A stretch of DNA of 64,000 bases. Origin: Catenaria anguillulae PL171 (Eukaryota; Blastocladiomycota; Blastocladiomycetes; Blastocladiales; Catenariaceae). Made by a program: the position numbers and the translations under genes. Location of the stretch: NCBI GenBank assembly GCA_002102555.1, contig MCFL01000094.1, positions 26,013-90,012 of the forward strand. Direction: 5' to 3'. The notes beneath the pieces are model-generated. The model saw nothing but the letters and a program-made list of their open reading frames with translations, did no database searches and was not told the origin of the DNA. Shown here one piece after another: positions 24,052-34,800 of this stretch (position 1 is the first letter of the stretch; each line of letters begins with the position of its first letter).

Positions 24052-25590
24052 ATGGCTGCAAGCGACAACGGCATCACGCGCCTGGCCACCCACGCTGGGT
24101 CCTGGTACCTCGACGACGCCGCCGAGCTCGACAAGCAGCTCTCCGACTTTCTGGCCGCCGCAAAGGTCGCCAAGCCCACCAAGAACGCCCGCATCCTCAT
24201 TGCCCCGCATGCCGGGTACTCGTACTCTGGCGCAACCGCGGCGCACGCCTACGCTCACTGGGACATTTCGAGCCTCGACCGCGTCATTGTGCTCGGCCCG
24301 TCGCACCACGTCCCTCTCTCGGGCTGTGCCCTGTCACGGTGTACACAGATTGCCACCCCGCTCGGCAACCTGCCCGGCGACATGGACACAACCCACCGCC
24401 TGGCCACGTCGTACGGCGGCCACTTCACCTGGATGTCGAAATCCGTCGACGAGGCCGAACATTCGCTTGAAATGCACTTTCCTTACATTGCCAAGGTCTT
24501 CAAGGACGCCAGCCGCCCACTTCCGCTCGTTACTCAAATTCTCGTCGGCGACCTGACGCCCGAACTTGATCGCGTTTACGGCGACCTGATTGCGCGCGAA
24601 CTGGCCGATCCGGCCGTTGGACTGGTCGTCTCGTCCGATTTCTGCCACTGGGGCCAGCGCTTCCGCTTCACGCACTACACGCCGACGCCCACAGCCTTGT
24701 GCGACTGCTCGCACCCGCGCGCGCACCATCACCACCATGACGCTGGTCACCATGCCAATGTGGCCCTGCCCTGGAATCCTTCAACGGGCCGTACCGGTGG
24801 TGCCTCGGCGCACGCACGCGCAGCAAGTGACATTGAGCTCGAAGAAGCCGGGTGGTCCGAGCGCGCCAACGTCCACTTGCCCGCACCCAAATCTGCGCCC
24901 GTGCACTTGGCAAAGTGTGCCGATCCGGCATCGGTGCTTGCCGCACGCAACGCTGTGCCCATTCACCAATCCATTGAGGCACTCGATCGTGCGGGCATGC
25001 ACATCATTGAACGCCTCGACTTGCCTGCGTGGATCGCGTACCTCAACGAGTCCAAAAACACCGTGTGTGGCCGCAACCCGATTCGCTTGGCGCTCGTGGC
25101 TCTCAACGACTTGTACGAGGCCAGCTTGGAACTGGCCGCTGCTGTTGCGGCGGCTGCCGACTCAAAGGCGCCTGCACCCGCCGCAGGCTCGTTGGCGTTG
25201 CCGCAAAAGCCCAAACTCGACGCACAAGCCGCCATGGCCAAGGCCGCCCAGGTTCCCGTGCTCAAGTTTGTGAAATACGCCCAGTCGTCGCGCGTGGCGC
25301 AACTCAAGGATTCGAGCGTGTCATATGCGTCGGCGTTTGCCACTGTGCCCGAAGGTGTCGAGCGCATTCTGGCCGTGGATGCCGATGCCGATGACATGGA
25401 CGAGGACGAGGAGCGAGAGGTGCTCAGGGGTGATGAGTCGACCCACTTGGACGACGACGACGATATGCATGAGGAGGATGCAAGTCAGGCAACGAGCTCG
25501 GCGGGCGACAATGCCAATGATGTGGATGCAGAGGGGGATTCGCGGATGGGCGAGGTCGAGGAGGAAGACGAACGCGATGAGGAAAAGTAA
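24052..25590 (+). CDS. MEMO1: MEMO1-family protein with His-rich insertion and acidic tail
   Basis: Single exon, 512 residues from ATG 24052, against about 300 for the family. The MEMO fold is recognisable. APHAGYSYSG and LGPSHHVPL supply the two conserved His metal ligands, and SSDFCHWGQRF the conserved Cys. The ending block LKFVKYAQSSRVAQLKDSSVSYAS is also typical. Human MEMO1 is a copper/iron-binding redox protein in motility signalling; yeast Mho1 is the homologue. The extra length comes from an insertion after FRFTHY that contains a His-rich run (HHHHHDAGHH) and a Ser/Ala region, and from an Asp/Glu-rich tail of about 70 residues. Plausibly the His-rich loop binds metal; that is inference. 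Confidence 0.9.
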   Translation: MAASDNGITRLATHAGSWYLDDAAELDKQLSDFLAAAKVAKPTKNARILIAPHAGYSYSGATAAHAYAHWDISSLDRVIVLGPSHHVPLSGCALSRCTQIATPLGNLPGDMDTTHRLATSYGGHFTWMSKSVDEAEHSLEMHFPYIAKVFKDASRPLPLVTQILVGDLTPELDRVYGDLIARELADPAVGLVVSSDFCHWGQRFRFTHYTPTPTALCDCSHPRAHHHHHDAGHHANVALPWNPSTGRTGGASAHARAASDIELEEAGWSERANVHLPAPKSAPVHLAKCADPASVLAARNAVPIHQSIEALDRAGMHIIERLDLPAWIAYLNESKNTVCGRNPIRLALVALNDLYEASLELAAAVAAAADSKAPAPAAGSLALPQKPKLDAQAAMAKAAQVPVLKFVKYAQSSRVAQLKDSSVSYASAFATVPEGVERILAVDADADDMDEDEEREVLRGDESTHLDDDDDMHEEDASQATSSAGDNANDVDAEGDSRMGEVEEEDERDEEK

Positions 25591-25866
25591 GTAGGTAGGT
25601 GGTCAAGGTGAATCAAAGCCGACGGCGAGCGTATCTGCCGGCGTGATCAGATTTGTATGGTCTCAGTCTGGTTTCACGAGTACATGAGTACATGTTTTTA
25701 TCTTGGGTCCCAATTCACTCGTCAAAACCACAAGAGCTTGACCCTGCACGACCCAATCAACCATTCGAATCGAGCGTGCGGAAACAATGACAAAGGCACC
25801 TCCGCTCGTGAGTGATGCTCAAGCACCGCACCCGCCGCGCATTTGACGCTCGCGATCCGGTGGGGG

Positions 25867-26182
25867 ATGGCCGCTTTTCAAGCGCGCATGGAGTTGGAAT
25901 TGTCGAGAGCAAGGCCGCTTCTCCAAGACGCGGCGATGGCTCATCGCAGCGGATGAGCGTCGCGTACCTTGAGGAGCACCGCCTGTGGAAGAAGATGAGC
26001 GATTTGGAGCAGGAGGTAGGTGAGCTGCGCGACGGGTCAGTCGCCTGGACAATGAGGTTGCTGGAACGTGTGATGACGACGATAAGGAGGAAGGAGAGGA
26101 AAAGAAGAAGCCCAAGAATGATGATGTGGATAAGTCGGTCACTGTCATTCAACGTTTGTTTGCTTTTGTCACATTCGCTTGA
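25867..26182 (+). pseudogene. Degenerate inverted copy of the neighbouring coiled-coil gene
   Basis: Three consecutive frames resemble parts of the minus-strand protein at 26279-27061 in the same order. Frame one has MAAFQARMELEL, compared with MARFREHVDRQL. Frame two has LEEHRLWKKMSDLEQEVGELR, compared with LDEHQIWANQFELEQELSELR. Frame three has SRLDNE followed by an acidic run, compared with DRLAEW and an acidic run. The frame changes need two small indels. The fragment lies tail-to-tail with the intact gene, about 100 bp apart. No intron borders explain the shifts. It is best read as a decayed inverted duplicate; a sequencing error in one position cannot be excluded. Confidence 0.5.
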
Positions 26183-26278
26183 CCGTTCATGACATATGAA
26201 TCCTCAATCAACATTTACATGCAACAATATGGATACGTTTTCCAAGCTATAGCAACATGCTATGTACATAGCCCAACT

Positions 26279-27061
26279 TCATTCCGATTCCACATCGTCA
26301 CTGTCACTGCCGCTCTCTCCCGAACCCTCGCGAAGACCCAAGGTCCCCTTGGCGTAGTCTGCGTCGACATACGCTTCCATCGCCTGACCCTGTTCCTCAA
26401 TGTCCTCCCCTTCCCACTCCTCTTCGCACTCACTACCGCTGCTGCTCCACTCGGCCAAACGATCCACCTCTACCCGCAATTCCGATAGCTCTTGCTCCAA
26501 CTCGAATTGGTTTGCCCAGATCTGATGCTCGTCAAGCAATGCGGGGCCTAAGGACTGGGAGTACGTGGCGGCCGCAGCCTCGAAATTCTCCTGCATGTTG
26601 GCAAGCTGGCGATCCACATGCTCCCGGAACCGTGCCATCTCAGCGCGGAGGGCGGCCACATCACATACGCGATCAAGGGCGGCGGCCGAATGAGCTTGGG
26701 TCAATGCATCGACCCTGCATTCCAATGGGAATGAAGCGGACGTGTTTGAAATGGAAGCCGACGACATTTGGCCGACAGGGGACTGGAATGCGGCGGGAAG
26801 AGCGGCGGCGTGCAAGCAAGACGGATGCGAGGATGCATGGCGTGGGCGCCTAGAAGGCGGCTCGGTCGGTGAATGTGCATCAGTTGTCTGGGTAGATGGG
26901 CATCCGCGTTTGCGAGGGATTGCAGCGGCATTGGACGTGGCCCGCTCAACAAGCAGGGATCCTGGAGCGGGAATGGCGGGTGACTGGGCGATAGGAAGTC
27001 GAGCAAGCCTTGGCCTTGGATTTGACGACAGAGGTTTTTGCCGAATAGACTTGTGCATCAT
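26279..27061 (-). CDS. Hypothetical coiled-coil protein with acidic C-terminus
   Basis: A single open frame of 260 residues on the minus strand; not recognised as a known family. Residues 1-115 are Pro/Ser/Arg-rich and disordered. About 120-215 form a likely coiled coil with heptad-like Leu/Ile/Ala spacing (ALRAEMARFREHVDRQLANM and LLDEHQIWANQFELEQELSE). The last 45 residues are very acidic, ending SGSDSDDVESE. A frameshifted homologous segment lies inverted just downstream, which supports the frame being a real gene, since the similarity is at protein level in the coiled-coil part. Function unknown. An upstream start exon is possible. Confidence 0.55.
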   Translation of the reverse strand: MMHKSIRQKPLSSNPRPRLARLPIAQSPAIPAPGSLLVERATSNAAAIPRKRGCPSTQTTDAHSPTEPPSRRPRHASSHPSCLHAAALPAAFQSPVGQMSSASISNTSASFPLECRVDALTQAHSAAALDRVCDVAALRAEMARFREHVDRQLANMQENFEAAAATYSQSLGPALLDEHQIWANQFELEQELSELRVEVDRLAEWSSSGSECEEEWEGEDIEEQGQAMEAYVDADYAKGTLGLREGSGESGSDSDDVESE

Positions 27062-27487
27062 GAAGAAAAAATGCGCTGAGGATATGTGGTAACGATGATG
27101 GGTTTGTTGTTGCTAGAGCGAGGTTGTGCCCAGAAAGTTTGGATCCTTTGGATGAAAACGTAGGGCATGTACTTCGACTGCTTACGAGGCCAAACTCGAA
27201 CGATTGCATGAAGCATCTACTGCGCTAACTAACCTCGAGTTCGTGTACAAAGTGAGCTAGGATGGTAAAACAGATTGGCAAGGAGGCAATGTACCAGCAG
27301 CGAGCAAGTTGAGAAGAGATGTGACAAGTTCATTCTTGACAGCTGGGTATGGAGCCAGGATGTGTTTCCGACCAACCTTGGCTGATGCAAGGTAGGTCTG
27401 ACTACGTGTGGAACAGGGTTGGGTACATAGGTCCTCTTGAGCGCATTAACCATGCGATCGAGGGATGACTACTTGTCGAGCTCGCGG
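27062..27487. other. Unassigned spacer next to retroelement remnant
   Basis: About 430 bases with no recognisable gene or repeat. It may be flank of the decayed retroelement. Confidence 0.4.
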
Positions 27488-29009
27488 TCAATAAGGCAGA
27501 TAAGATGGGGCGCAAACCAGTTGGTCCGCATGTTTTTGAACGCCTTCGCCTCGACAATCTAGCCAACAGGCAACAGCAGAGTCAGAATGATCTTGGAGCA
27601 CGTTATCCAGCGGGGCACGATTCAAGGTTGGTACCTGTTTGCAGAAAGCCTCGGCCTCGTCCTTGAGGCCCGATGTCTTGCTAGGCGTTTCTATGACCCG
27701 GGTGAGCCACTTGCGGCCATGCTGGCCACGCTTTGGGTAGTAGTACGAGAGCGCGGCGCATACTTGCTGATACTTTTTCGTGATGCTGGACACAATCATG
27801 GCAGAGTCCAGGAGACTGGCAAGCTCCTGATCCAACGCTCTGCCCGCCAACAGCAAACCAGTCGCCTCCTGGGTAACGTTGCGCACCATAGACCGAGGAA
27901 CCGCAACGATATGCCGCCCCGCTTGATCTCGAAGCCCAGGAACTCGATTACCTGCGGCTGCGGGGCAGGGCGGATGTTGATTGTCGACGAGCTGGGGCCA
28001 ATTGAATCTTGTTGCGAGCGGCTGCCTCGGACGGGTTGGCCATGCTTGGCAGGCACCAATGTGAAAACAACCCGCAACGAAAGTGAAACCAAGAGCGTGC
28101 GAGCGTAGGGTGTACATTGAAGCTATGAGTCCTTGGGCCGGCCATAGAACCAGCTCGCTGTGTCAATTGTCGGCCAAGGGCCGCCAACTGCACTTTAGCC
28201 AACTCCCGCACTTTTTCCTTGGAGCATCCCACCACCAAACAGTCGTCCGAGTACAACACAATTCGGTATCCCGCTGAGACAAGACCGCCCAACGCCAAAT
28301 CCATGCCCTTGCTCAGGATGAATGCCACCGACTTGAGCCCGAATACCAGTGTCTGCCACCGATCCACTTGGCCGGTCCTCGTGAACGCGAAATACTCGCG
28401 GAACGTCGGGCTCGTGCACATGGTGTGGTACGCATCCTTGGCGTCAAATTTGCCGGCCCAGTCCAGCTCCTGGGATGGTTCGCGCGCGGCGTGAATACCT
28501 TGTATCATGAACTTGCTCGACTTGATCAACCTGCTGAGTGGACACCCGTTGTCGAAATAAACATGGTGAACGCCCGATGGTTGCACGACGGCAAAGGGGC
28601 TCAAGACCGACCTGGTACATTCGCCAACGCTGCCCTTGTCCACCCACCCCGCCACGGTCTCGTCGATCCGTGTCACGTCCTCGTGCGCCAAGTTGAACGA
28701 CGCCGGTGGGCAGTGCTCGAATGGAGACACTTTGGCCAACGCACACCCGTCCATCATATGAGCCGTCGCCGGCCCGCGCCTCTTTTGCAACTTGCATGCA
28801 CGAGCGGCCAACGTGCTGCCCGGCATCCCTGGAGGTAACCAATGTGTGAGACCTGATTCAGTCGCGGTTGCTCCCACGGGTCCGGCTGCGGCACTGGCGT
28901 CGACCGTTGCCTGCGCTGGCATGGTTGACGTTGCGGGTGACGGTACCGGGGAGCTTGAGTGAAAAAAAGCGCGTTCCGTGTGCCGAGCAAGCGCGACGGC
29001 GGGAGACAT
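27488..29009 (-). mobile_element. Decayed retrotransposon with reverse transcriptase, DIRS-like
   Basis: The minus-strand frame 29009-27948 contains reverse transcriptase motifs in order: FDAKDAYH (motif A region), LVFGLKSVAFILSKGMD (motif B, compare PFGLxSAPxxF), and VLYSDDCLVV (the YxDD active site). After this the similarity moves to another frame (VIEFLGFEIKRGG, 28092 frame) and then to a third segment (28117 frame, ending 27488). At least two shifts therefore break the gene. The form of motif B and of FLGF resembles DIRS/tyrosine-recombinase elements. No integrase, recombinase, LTR or split repeat was seen, so the family call is tentative. It is non-functional as it stands. Confidence 0.6.
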
Positions 29010-29847
29010 TCGTGAAGGCGAAGGGGACAGGCGTCCTGCCAGCCTGGAGAAGCGGGAGCCGTCGAGGCCGGCGGTTTGGACTTGAGCGTTGGAAAGAGGG
29101 AAGTGGGCGATCTTGGCTAATTGGCTCGAGTCAGAGCGAATGCCCGCTAGCGCCGTCTTCGTCGTGGGCAGACTTGATCACTTGCAAGAGGTGACAGAGT
29201 GGCAGGAGGGACGGGATCAGGGCTGGATCAGATCAGGGTCGAGCAGTCAAGCCGGTGACGAGTTAAACCGATGAATTGCGAATGGTGGCGGCTACTCTTG
29301 ATGTGACGTGAGCTCACGGTCCAACTTCGGTGTTGAAGTGTTCAGACGTGCATCATGCGGTCACGTGCTGTTTTTTTTTGTTGCGATAGGCCGCTGTGTG
29401 CGTTCTCCCAGAGATTATTTACTTCTATGCAATCGAAATCATGCGGCGGCAGCAGACTTGCCTTGATTTCTGGGACAGATGGACCAACGGCAAAGACAGA
29501 GGAAGGTTAGAATAGGCGCCACGACATGCTTGCATGCTTGCACGAGACCGCAGCCGTAAAGATGAAGGGACGTACTTGTCGATTGCACCAGATAGAGGGA
29601 AGATGAAGAGCGGAAAGCAAAATAGGATAGAAATGACAAAAAGCAAACAACAGCAGAAAGGAAAAACAAAGAGTCGGGAAACCAACGAGCCAATCATCTT
29701 GACCAAACTTGTCGGACATGGCGCCGAGCGCAACTGCATGGAGGTGTCAACACATCATGCCGTCCGAAGAAAGACAACGGCATGGAACGGAAACGGGGTG
29801 CATCAAACAAACGCACAGGGGTCGCGCTCAAAGACAGTAAACCATGT
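29010..29847. other. Spacer between retroelement remnant and BuGZ gene
   Basis: About 840 bases without a supported gene. Both strands have only short open frames, some rich in Phe/Leu or Lys, as expected from A/T- and purine-skewed non-coding sequence. It includes a T9 run near 29372. Confidence 0.45.
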
Positions 29848-31302
29848 TCAGCCCTTGGTCGTGAGGTAGTGCATGGCACGGCGCTCTTCCTACGGGTGGT
29901 GCAAGCGTGCGAGCAGGAGGTAAGTCTCAATATTTAAACGTGCTCGTGAACCCAACAAAGGAGGAGAACAGTCGTAGAAATAGATAGGTAGGCAGACTGA
30001 GATTATGTACCATTGAGTACCGATCATCGGAATATACCACCACCACTTGCTTGTCGCCCACAGTCGTCACAACAGTTGCCGGCGCACTCACAACCGCCGC
30101 AGGAACGGCCGGAACTGCACTCACTTCTTGCGCAAGAGCGGGCAAAGACGACGTACCCGTTGCGGGAGCTGCGACGGCAGGAGCGGACACGCGTGCATCC
30201 GGGGATGTTGTGGCCGTTGATGCAGTGGAAGCGTTCATGTCGTCAAAAGTGCGCTTCTTTGGACTGGGCGGCATCGAGTTGGGCGGCGTCGAGCGAAGTT
30301 GAGCATTGGGACCAACGAGAGGTTTCGGCGGGAGACCAGGAAGCGTCTTGGGCGAGGGAGCCAGGGGAACTTGTTGCGATGCTTGCGATGGTGTGGGCGG
30401 GCGAGGAGGAGGAGGAGGGAGAGCCGGCGGTGGCGGAGGCGGAGGGAATGCAGTTGGACCGCTGGTTTGCGGGCTGTGTGCATTGAAGATGAGCAGGTAG
30501 AATGAGCTGTTGTTCAGATGCTCTGGCATGGACCAATGAAAGTGAACACGTACAACGGTGGCGCAACAAATCCAGGCGGCGGTGGCATTGGAGGCATTCC
30601 GGGTGGCAACGGAGGCATGCCCGGGGGCGGACGCATTGGAGGCATACCTGGGCGAGGTGGCGGGATTGGAGGCATCCCAGCAGCCATTGGCGGTGGCGGG
30701 ATTGGCGGCATCCCAGGCATTGGCGGCATTCCGGGCATGGGTGGCATCGGCGGCATGCCTGGGGGCCGCGGAAAGCCCATCATTCCAGGTGGAGGTGGCA
30801 TTGGCGGACGGGCGCCCGGGGGCATTGGGAATGTCGGAAAGACCGGAAACATGCCAGGCGGCGGGGGCGGGGGCGGTCCGCCAGGGAAGGCGGGCATGCC
30901 CGGAAGAGGAATGGGGGGCGGTGCCGGCAGCGCAGCAGCACCGGGCAGGCTCAATGCATCGGATGAATCGTGGTCCGTCTTTTGCTTCTTGTTGGCGGAT
31001 GCGGACGATTCGTATTTGGCCATGTAGGCCGCAAGATCGGCCTCGGGGATGCCGACCATGCCCTGAATGTCAATGTCGAGCGAGTCGCGGCCCGGGATGG
31101 CGTTGGGGACGCGCTTGATGGTTTCCTTGTGGACCTGGGCAACGTGGATGGCCATGCCGCCGGCCGTGTTGAGGCGCTTGCCGCAGTGGTCGCACTTGAA
31201 GTGCTTTTGCTTCTGGTGCTGGATCAGGACGCCCTCATCCTCAAAGTCGCGGTCGCAGTACCAGCAGAAGGGACGGAACACTTTCTTCTTCTTCTTGGCC
31301 AT
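29848..31302 (-). CDS. ZNF207: BuGZ/ZNF207-like zinc finger protein
   Basis: Three exons on the minus strand: 31302-30554, 30473-30011, and a 42-nt last exon 29889-29848 (introns 80 and 121 nt), giving 417 residues. The start [20 protein letters not shown] is the family signature. Two C2H2 fingers follow (CWYC..HQKQKH and CDHC..HVAQVH), then [17 protein letters not shown], highly typical of BuGZ. The middle is a Pro/Gly/Met-rich, low-complexity region (about 140-250), and more Pro/Ala-rich sequence follows. The last splice restores RYSMEERRA, matching the C-terminal MSMEERRA of the animal proteins. BuGZ loads Bub3 at kinetochores and binds spliceosome parts; its low-complexity region promotes condensation. 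It is divergent from the SNF2-RING gene. Confidence 0.88.
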
Positions 31303-31818
31303 GGCGATACGTGGTTTTGTATTGTTTTGCTTTCAAGAGAGTTGCAGCGAGTTGACGAGTGTGGTCTGGACTCGGGCCATGAGCCATATGCATGCTATAA
31401 ATGCGTATTGACCGGGATTTATTCATATTTCTTCATACCGATGTTTGCCAATGACGAAACAAAATCCCAACACACACGAGCTGGATCGAGAGCCCCGCTC
31501 GGAGCACTCCCAGTCCTAACCTAACCCTAAGACTTAAACCCTAAACCTAAACGTAGACTAGACTGTGGTGGCGTTTCCGCTTTGCGCTCCAAAAACGGGA
31601 GCGTTTGGTGCCGCCCAGACTTTGTTTCAACCGCAAAGTGACTCACTGCCAGACTTGCCACCAGCTCTGCTCGCCACACTTGACGATTTCACACCAACTC
31701 TCACTCTGGCTGGGCACAAAACTAGAAGACGCCCCCGCTGACCTCCGCCCACCGGAACAGCACACGTGCTCTCGACAGCTGTCCATGATCACGCGCTCCA
31801 CCAAAGACACTATCATCC
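31303..31818. other. BuGZ / SNF2-RING divergent promoter region
   Basis: 516 bases between divergent starts. It contains the telomere-like cluster listed next. No gene is supported. Confidence 0.55.
31515..31552 (+). repeat. Interstitial telomere-like repeats (CCTAA-type, telobox)
   Basis: Within 38 bases there are five CCTAA/CCCTAA units separated by one to several bases, including AAACCCTAAA, which equals the plant-type telobox, and ACCCTAAG. The units are imperfect, so this is not a fused telomere array. It sits in the shared promoter of two divergent genes, about 213 bp from the BuGZ start and 267 bp from the SNF2-RING start. Such boxes bind Tbf1/TRF-like Myb factors in yeasts and plants; a role here is inference. 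Confidence 0.55.
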
Positions 31819-34800
31819 ATGCCCCCGAAACGCACCTTGACCCGCCGCGGCCCTGCTGCCTCGGCCGCCGCCACGGCTGATCCGCCCACCGGCACCGACG
31901 ACCCGGCGTCAACCAGTGCCGGCTCGTCCGCCCCGGCATCCCGCGACCCGTCGCCGCCTGCCTCCGACACTGCGTCCCGCCGCTCGACGCGCGCACGCAC
32001 CACAACCGTTACGGCGGCCGCCTCGTCTTCTTCCCGCAAGCGCAACGCCCCCGAACCGTCGTCGTCCGACTCGGAAAACGACGCCGCTGCAAGCGAGGCC
32101 GAAGACAACGACGATGCCCAGGACGACGATGCGGAGTATGAAAAGAAGCCCCCGAAAACTAAACGTGCACGGACGGCCGCCAAGCCGGTGGCAAAGGGCA
32201 AGGGGAAGGCCAAAGCTGGCACGGCCGCAGCCACGAAAGGTAAAGGTAAAGCCAAGGGCAAAAAGAAGGACGCAGATGACGACGACTTTGCCGCAGAAGA
32301 CGAGCAAGCCGGTGATGATTGGAGCGAGGGGGATGACGATGATGACGAGGACGCTTCATTCATGCGCTTGACAATTGACGAGATGCCTACTGAGGACGCC
32401 AGGGGGCAGCAGCAGAACCCGCAAAACCAGCACCAAGCGGGATCCGGCGATGCAGCCAATGCCAGCGTGACCGATTTCAGGACGCGTATTGCCGCCATGG
32501 AAAAGACGGCCAGCGCGTGGTGGATCAAGTACCCAAACTATCCGAGGTTGCACTTGCCTGACCAAGATGGGCAGCAGGAGGCCGGCGATGACCAGACTGA
32601 GGAGTCGTCGGGTTTGGGGATTGACAGTGATGATGATGAGGACGAAGAAGGTGGCGACAATCAGCCCGGTTCGTTGCTTTCATCCCGCCGTTCCCTTTTC
32701 TCATCTTCAGTCGTCACTGACAAAGCACACATTTCGAACTCAAGATTTGTTTATTGGGGCATCCAAGTACCACCACTTGACCCGCTTCCCTGTCCCGGCC
32801 GATGGCCTCAACGACGAAGGCGTATGGACGCGCGACGATCTGCCTATCCTGGCCGAAATGACGTGCCACTGGGAACCCGTGCTACTCGTGCACCGCCCCG
32901 TGCGTATCCGCGACGACCCGGAGCGCCCCGAATCGTACCGCACCGACTATGACCAGTATGAAGTCAAGGCCTTCCGCCTGCCCGAGGTCAAGCAGCACAC
33001 CCCTTGGACCAAGCAACTCATGAATAAGCACGGAAAAAAAACCTCGTTCTTGCCGACTGTCCGCGCCGACCCGTATTACACGGCCGACGAAACCGGGAGG
33101 CGGTGGTTCTTGAGCAGCTACCAGTCGGAAAAGTGCAACCTGTGGCGCGTCACCGACTCGACCCTCGCAGCGGCTCAGGAAATGGCCTCGGCGGATCCCC
33201 AGTTCAACGCCGAGACTGACTCACTCGCCGACATTGTGACGATTCCCAGCGACGGGTCGCACGCCATCTCGTCCGAGCTTGACGAGCGCATGCTCCCGTA
33301 CTTGCGGATCGTGCTTCGTCCCGTCAAGGGTGCAAAGTACACGGCGTTCGAGGCTGCCCAGCCGACGGCCGCCGCGGGCACAAACTTCAACTACACCCGT
33401 GAAACTCGGTTCCGCCATTGGGAGTATCAATGGTGCGTCTATTTGCGGACGGCAAAGGCAAACGCGGACCTGAGGAAGCGGACGCCTGGCGTGACGCAAA
33501 CGATTCGTCGGATTCTCGACATGTTTCAGCCCGGATACGGCCCCATGTGGCAGCGGGTCATGAGTGTGGAGGCCGAGTTGAGAAAGCTGCGTCGGCAGCA
33601 GGCCGAGGAAGATGGAGCGACGACCAATGGCAACGGGGACGACGGCGAGGAAGATGCCATGGACGTGGATGCGCCTGCCGCCGCTGGCAGTGCGTCGTCC
33701 GGTTCGGCACGCAATGGAGCAACCACGTCTGCGACCACGACCGACACGGAACCCGACGCCACGACAGCCGCAGGCGCACAAGACGAAGACGCCGCTGCAT
33801 CCGCCTTTGATTTCGACCACATTGACGAGCTCAGGATCCCCGAAATTCACGAACAACCCCTTGATCATGCGCTCCAAGAAACGCCGCGTGGCATGAAGGT
33901 GACCCTGCACGAGTACCAGCGCCGCATCCTGACATGGCTCAAGTCGTACGAGTCGGATCGCGACGCCCAAATTGTGCCCATTCCCGACGGCGGCGACGAG
34001 CTCCAATACATTCGCTTGGGCAAGCGTGGCATGCTGTACCGGCCGGCGCGTTGCGAAATGGCCGAGTCGCCCGATGCGTGGACGCGCGAGCTCCCGCCGC
34101 TGCCGAGGATTGCGTGCCATGGCGCGATCGAGGCCTCCAAGGTCGGGTCAGGCAAGACCATCACGGCCCTTTCGCTGATTCAAGCTGCGCCCTTCCGGTC
34201 CGTCAACGAGCTACACGTGGATCCGATGGATGTCGGCAAGTTTTTGCCGTCGCGTGCAACGCTCATTGTGGTCCGCAGTGACTTGACTTCGCAGTGGATG
34301 GCCGAGGCGGCCAAGGCAATGCCGCCTGGGTTCAAGATCAAGCTTTTGACTACGATTCATGATTACCGTGACCTGTCCTGGAATGACGTGTTGACGTCCG
34401 ATGCGGTGTTGGTGTCGACGGCGTTCTTGCAGAATGCCAACTATCGCACACGGGTGGCCGAGTTGGTTGGCGAGGACAAATACTCGGCACAGGATGTGCG
34501 TGGGGCCAGTACCGTGTCGAGCTTTTCACAGTCCATGGCCGAGCACGTGCAGGATTTGTTGCACATGGGACGTAAGAGGTTTGGGAAAAGGAAGGGTAGT
34601 GTGATTCTTGAGCGAGTGTACGGCATTCTCACTTGCCATTTCTTTTCACTGGATTCGGAACTGACCATTGTTTCCCTTTCCTTGTTTTAGCTTCTGGCAT
34701 CGCATTGTCGTTGACGAGCTGCACGAGTTTGTTGCTCCCGAAGAGCTTACTCGCAGCGAGGCGTACTGGCGTCGGTACGCTTACATTTGACACATCTGAT

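Noticed and set aside
30518-31027. Gly-rich plus-strand frame resembling a GGIGG-repeat protein
   Set aside because: It is the complement of the Pro/Gly/Met-rich region of the BuGZ gene. The minus strand has the zinc fingers and correct splice structure.
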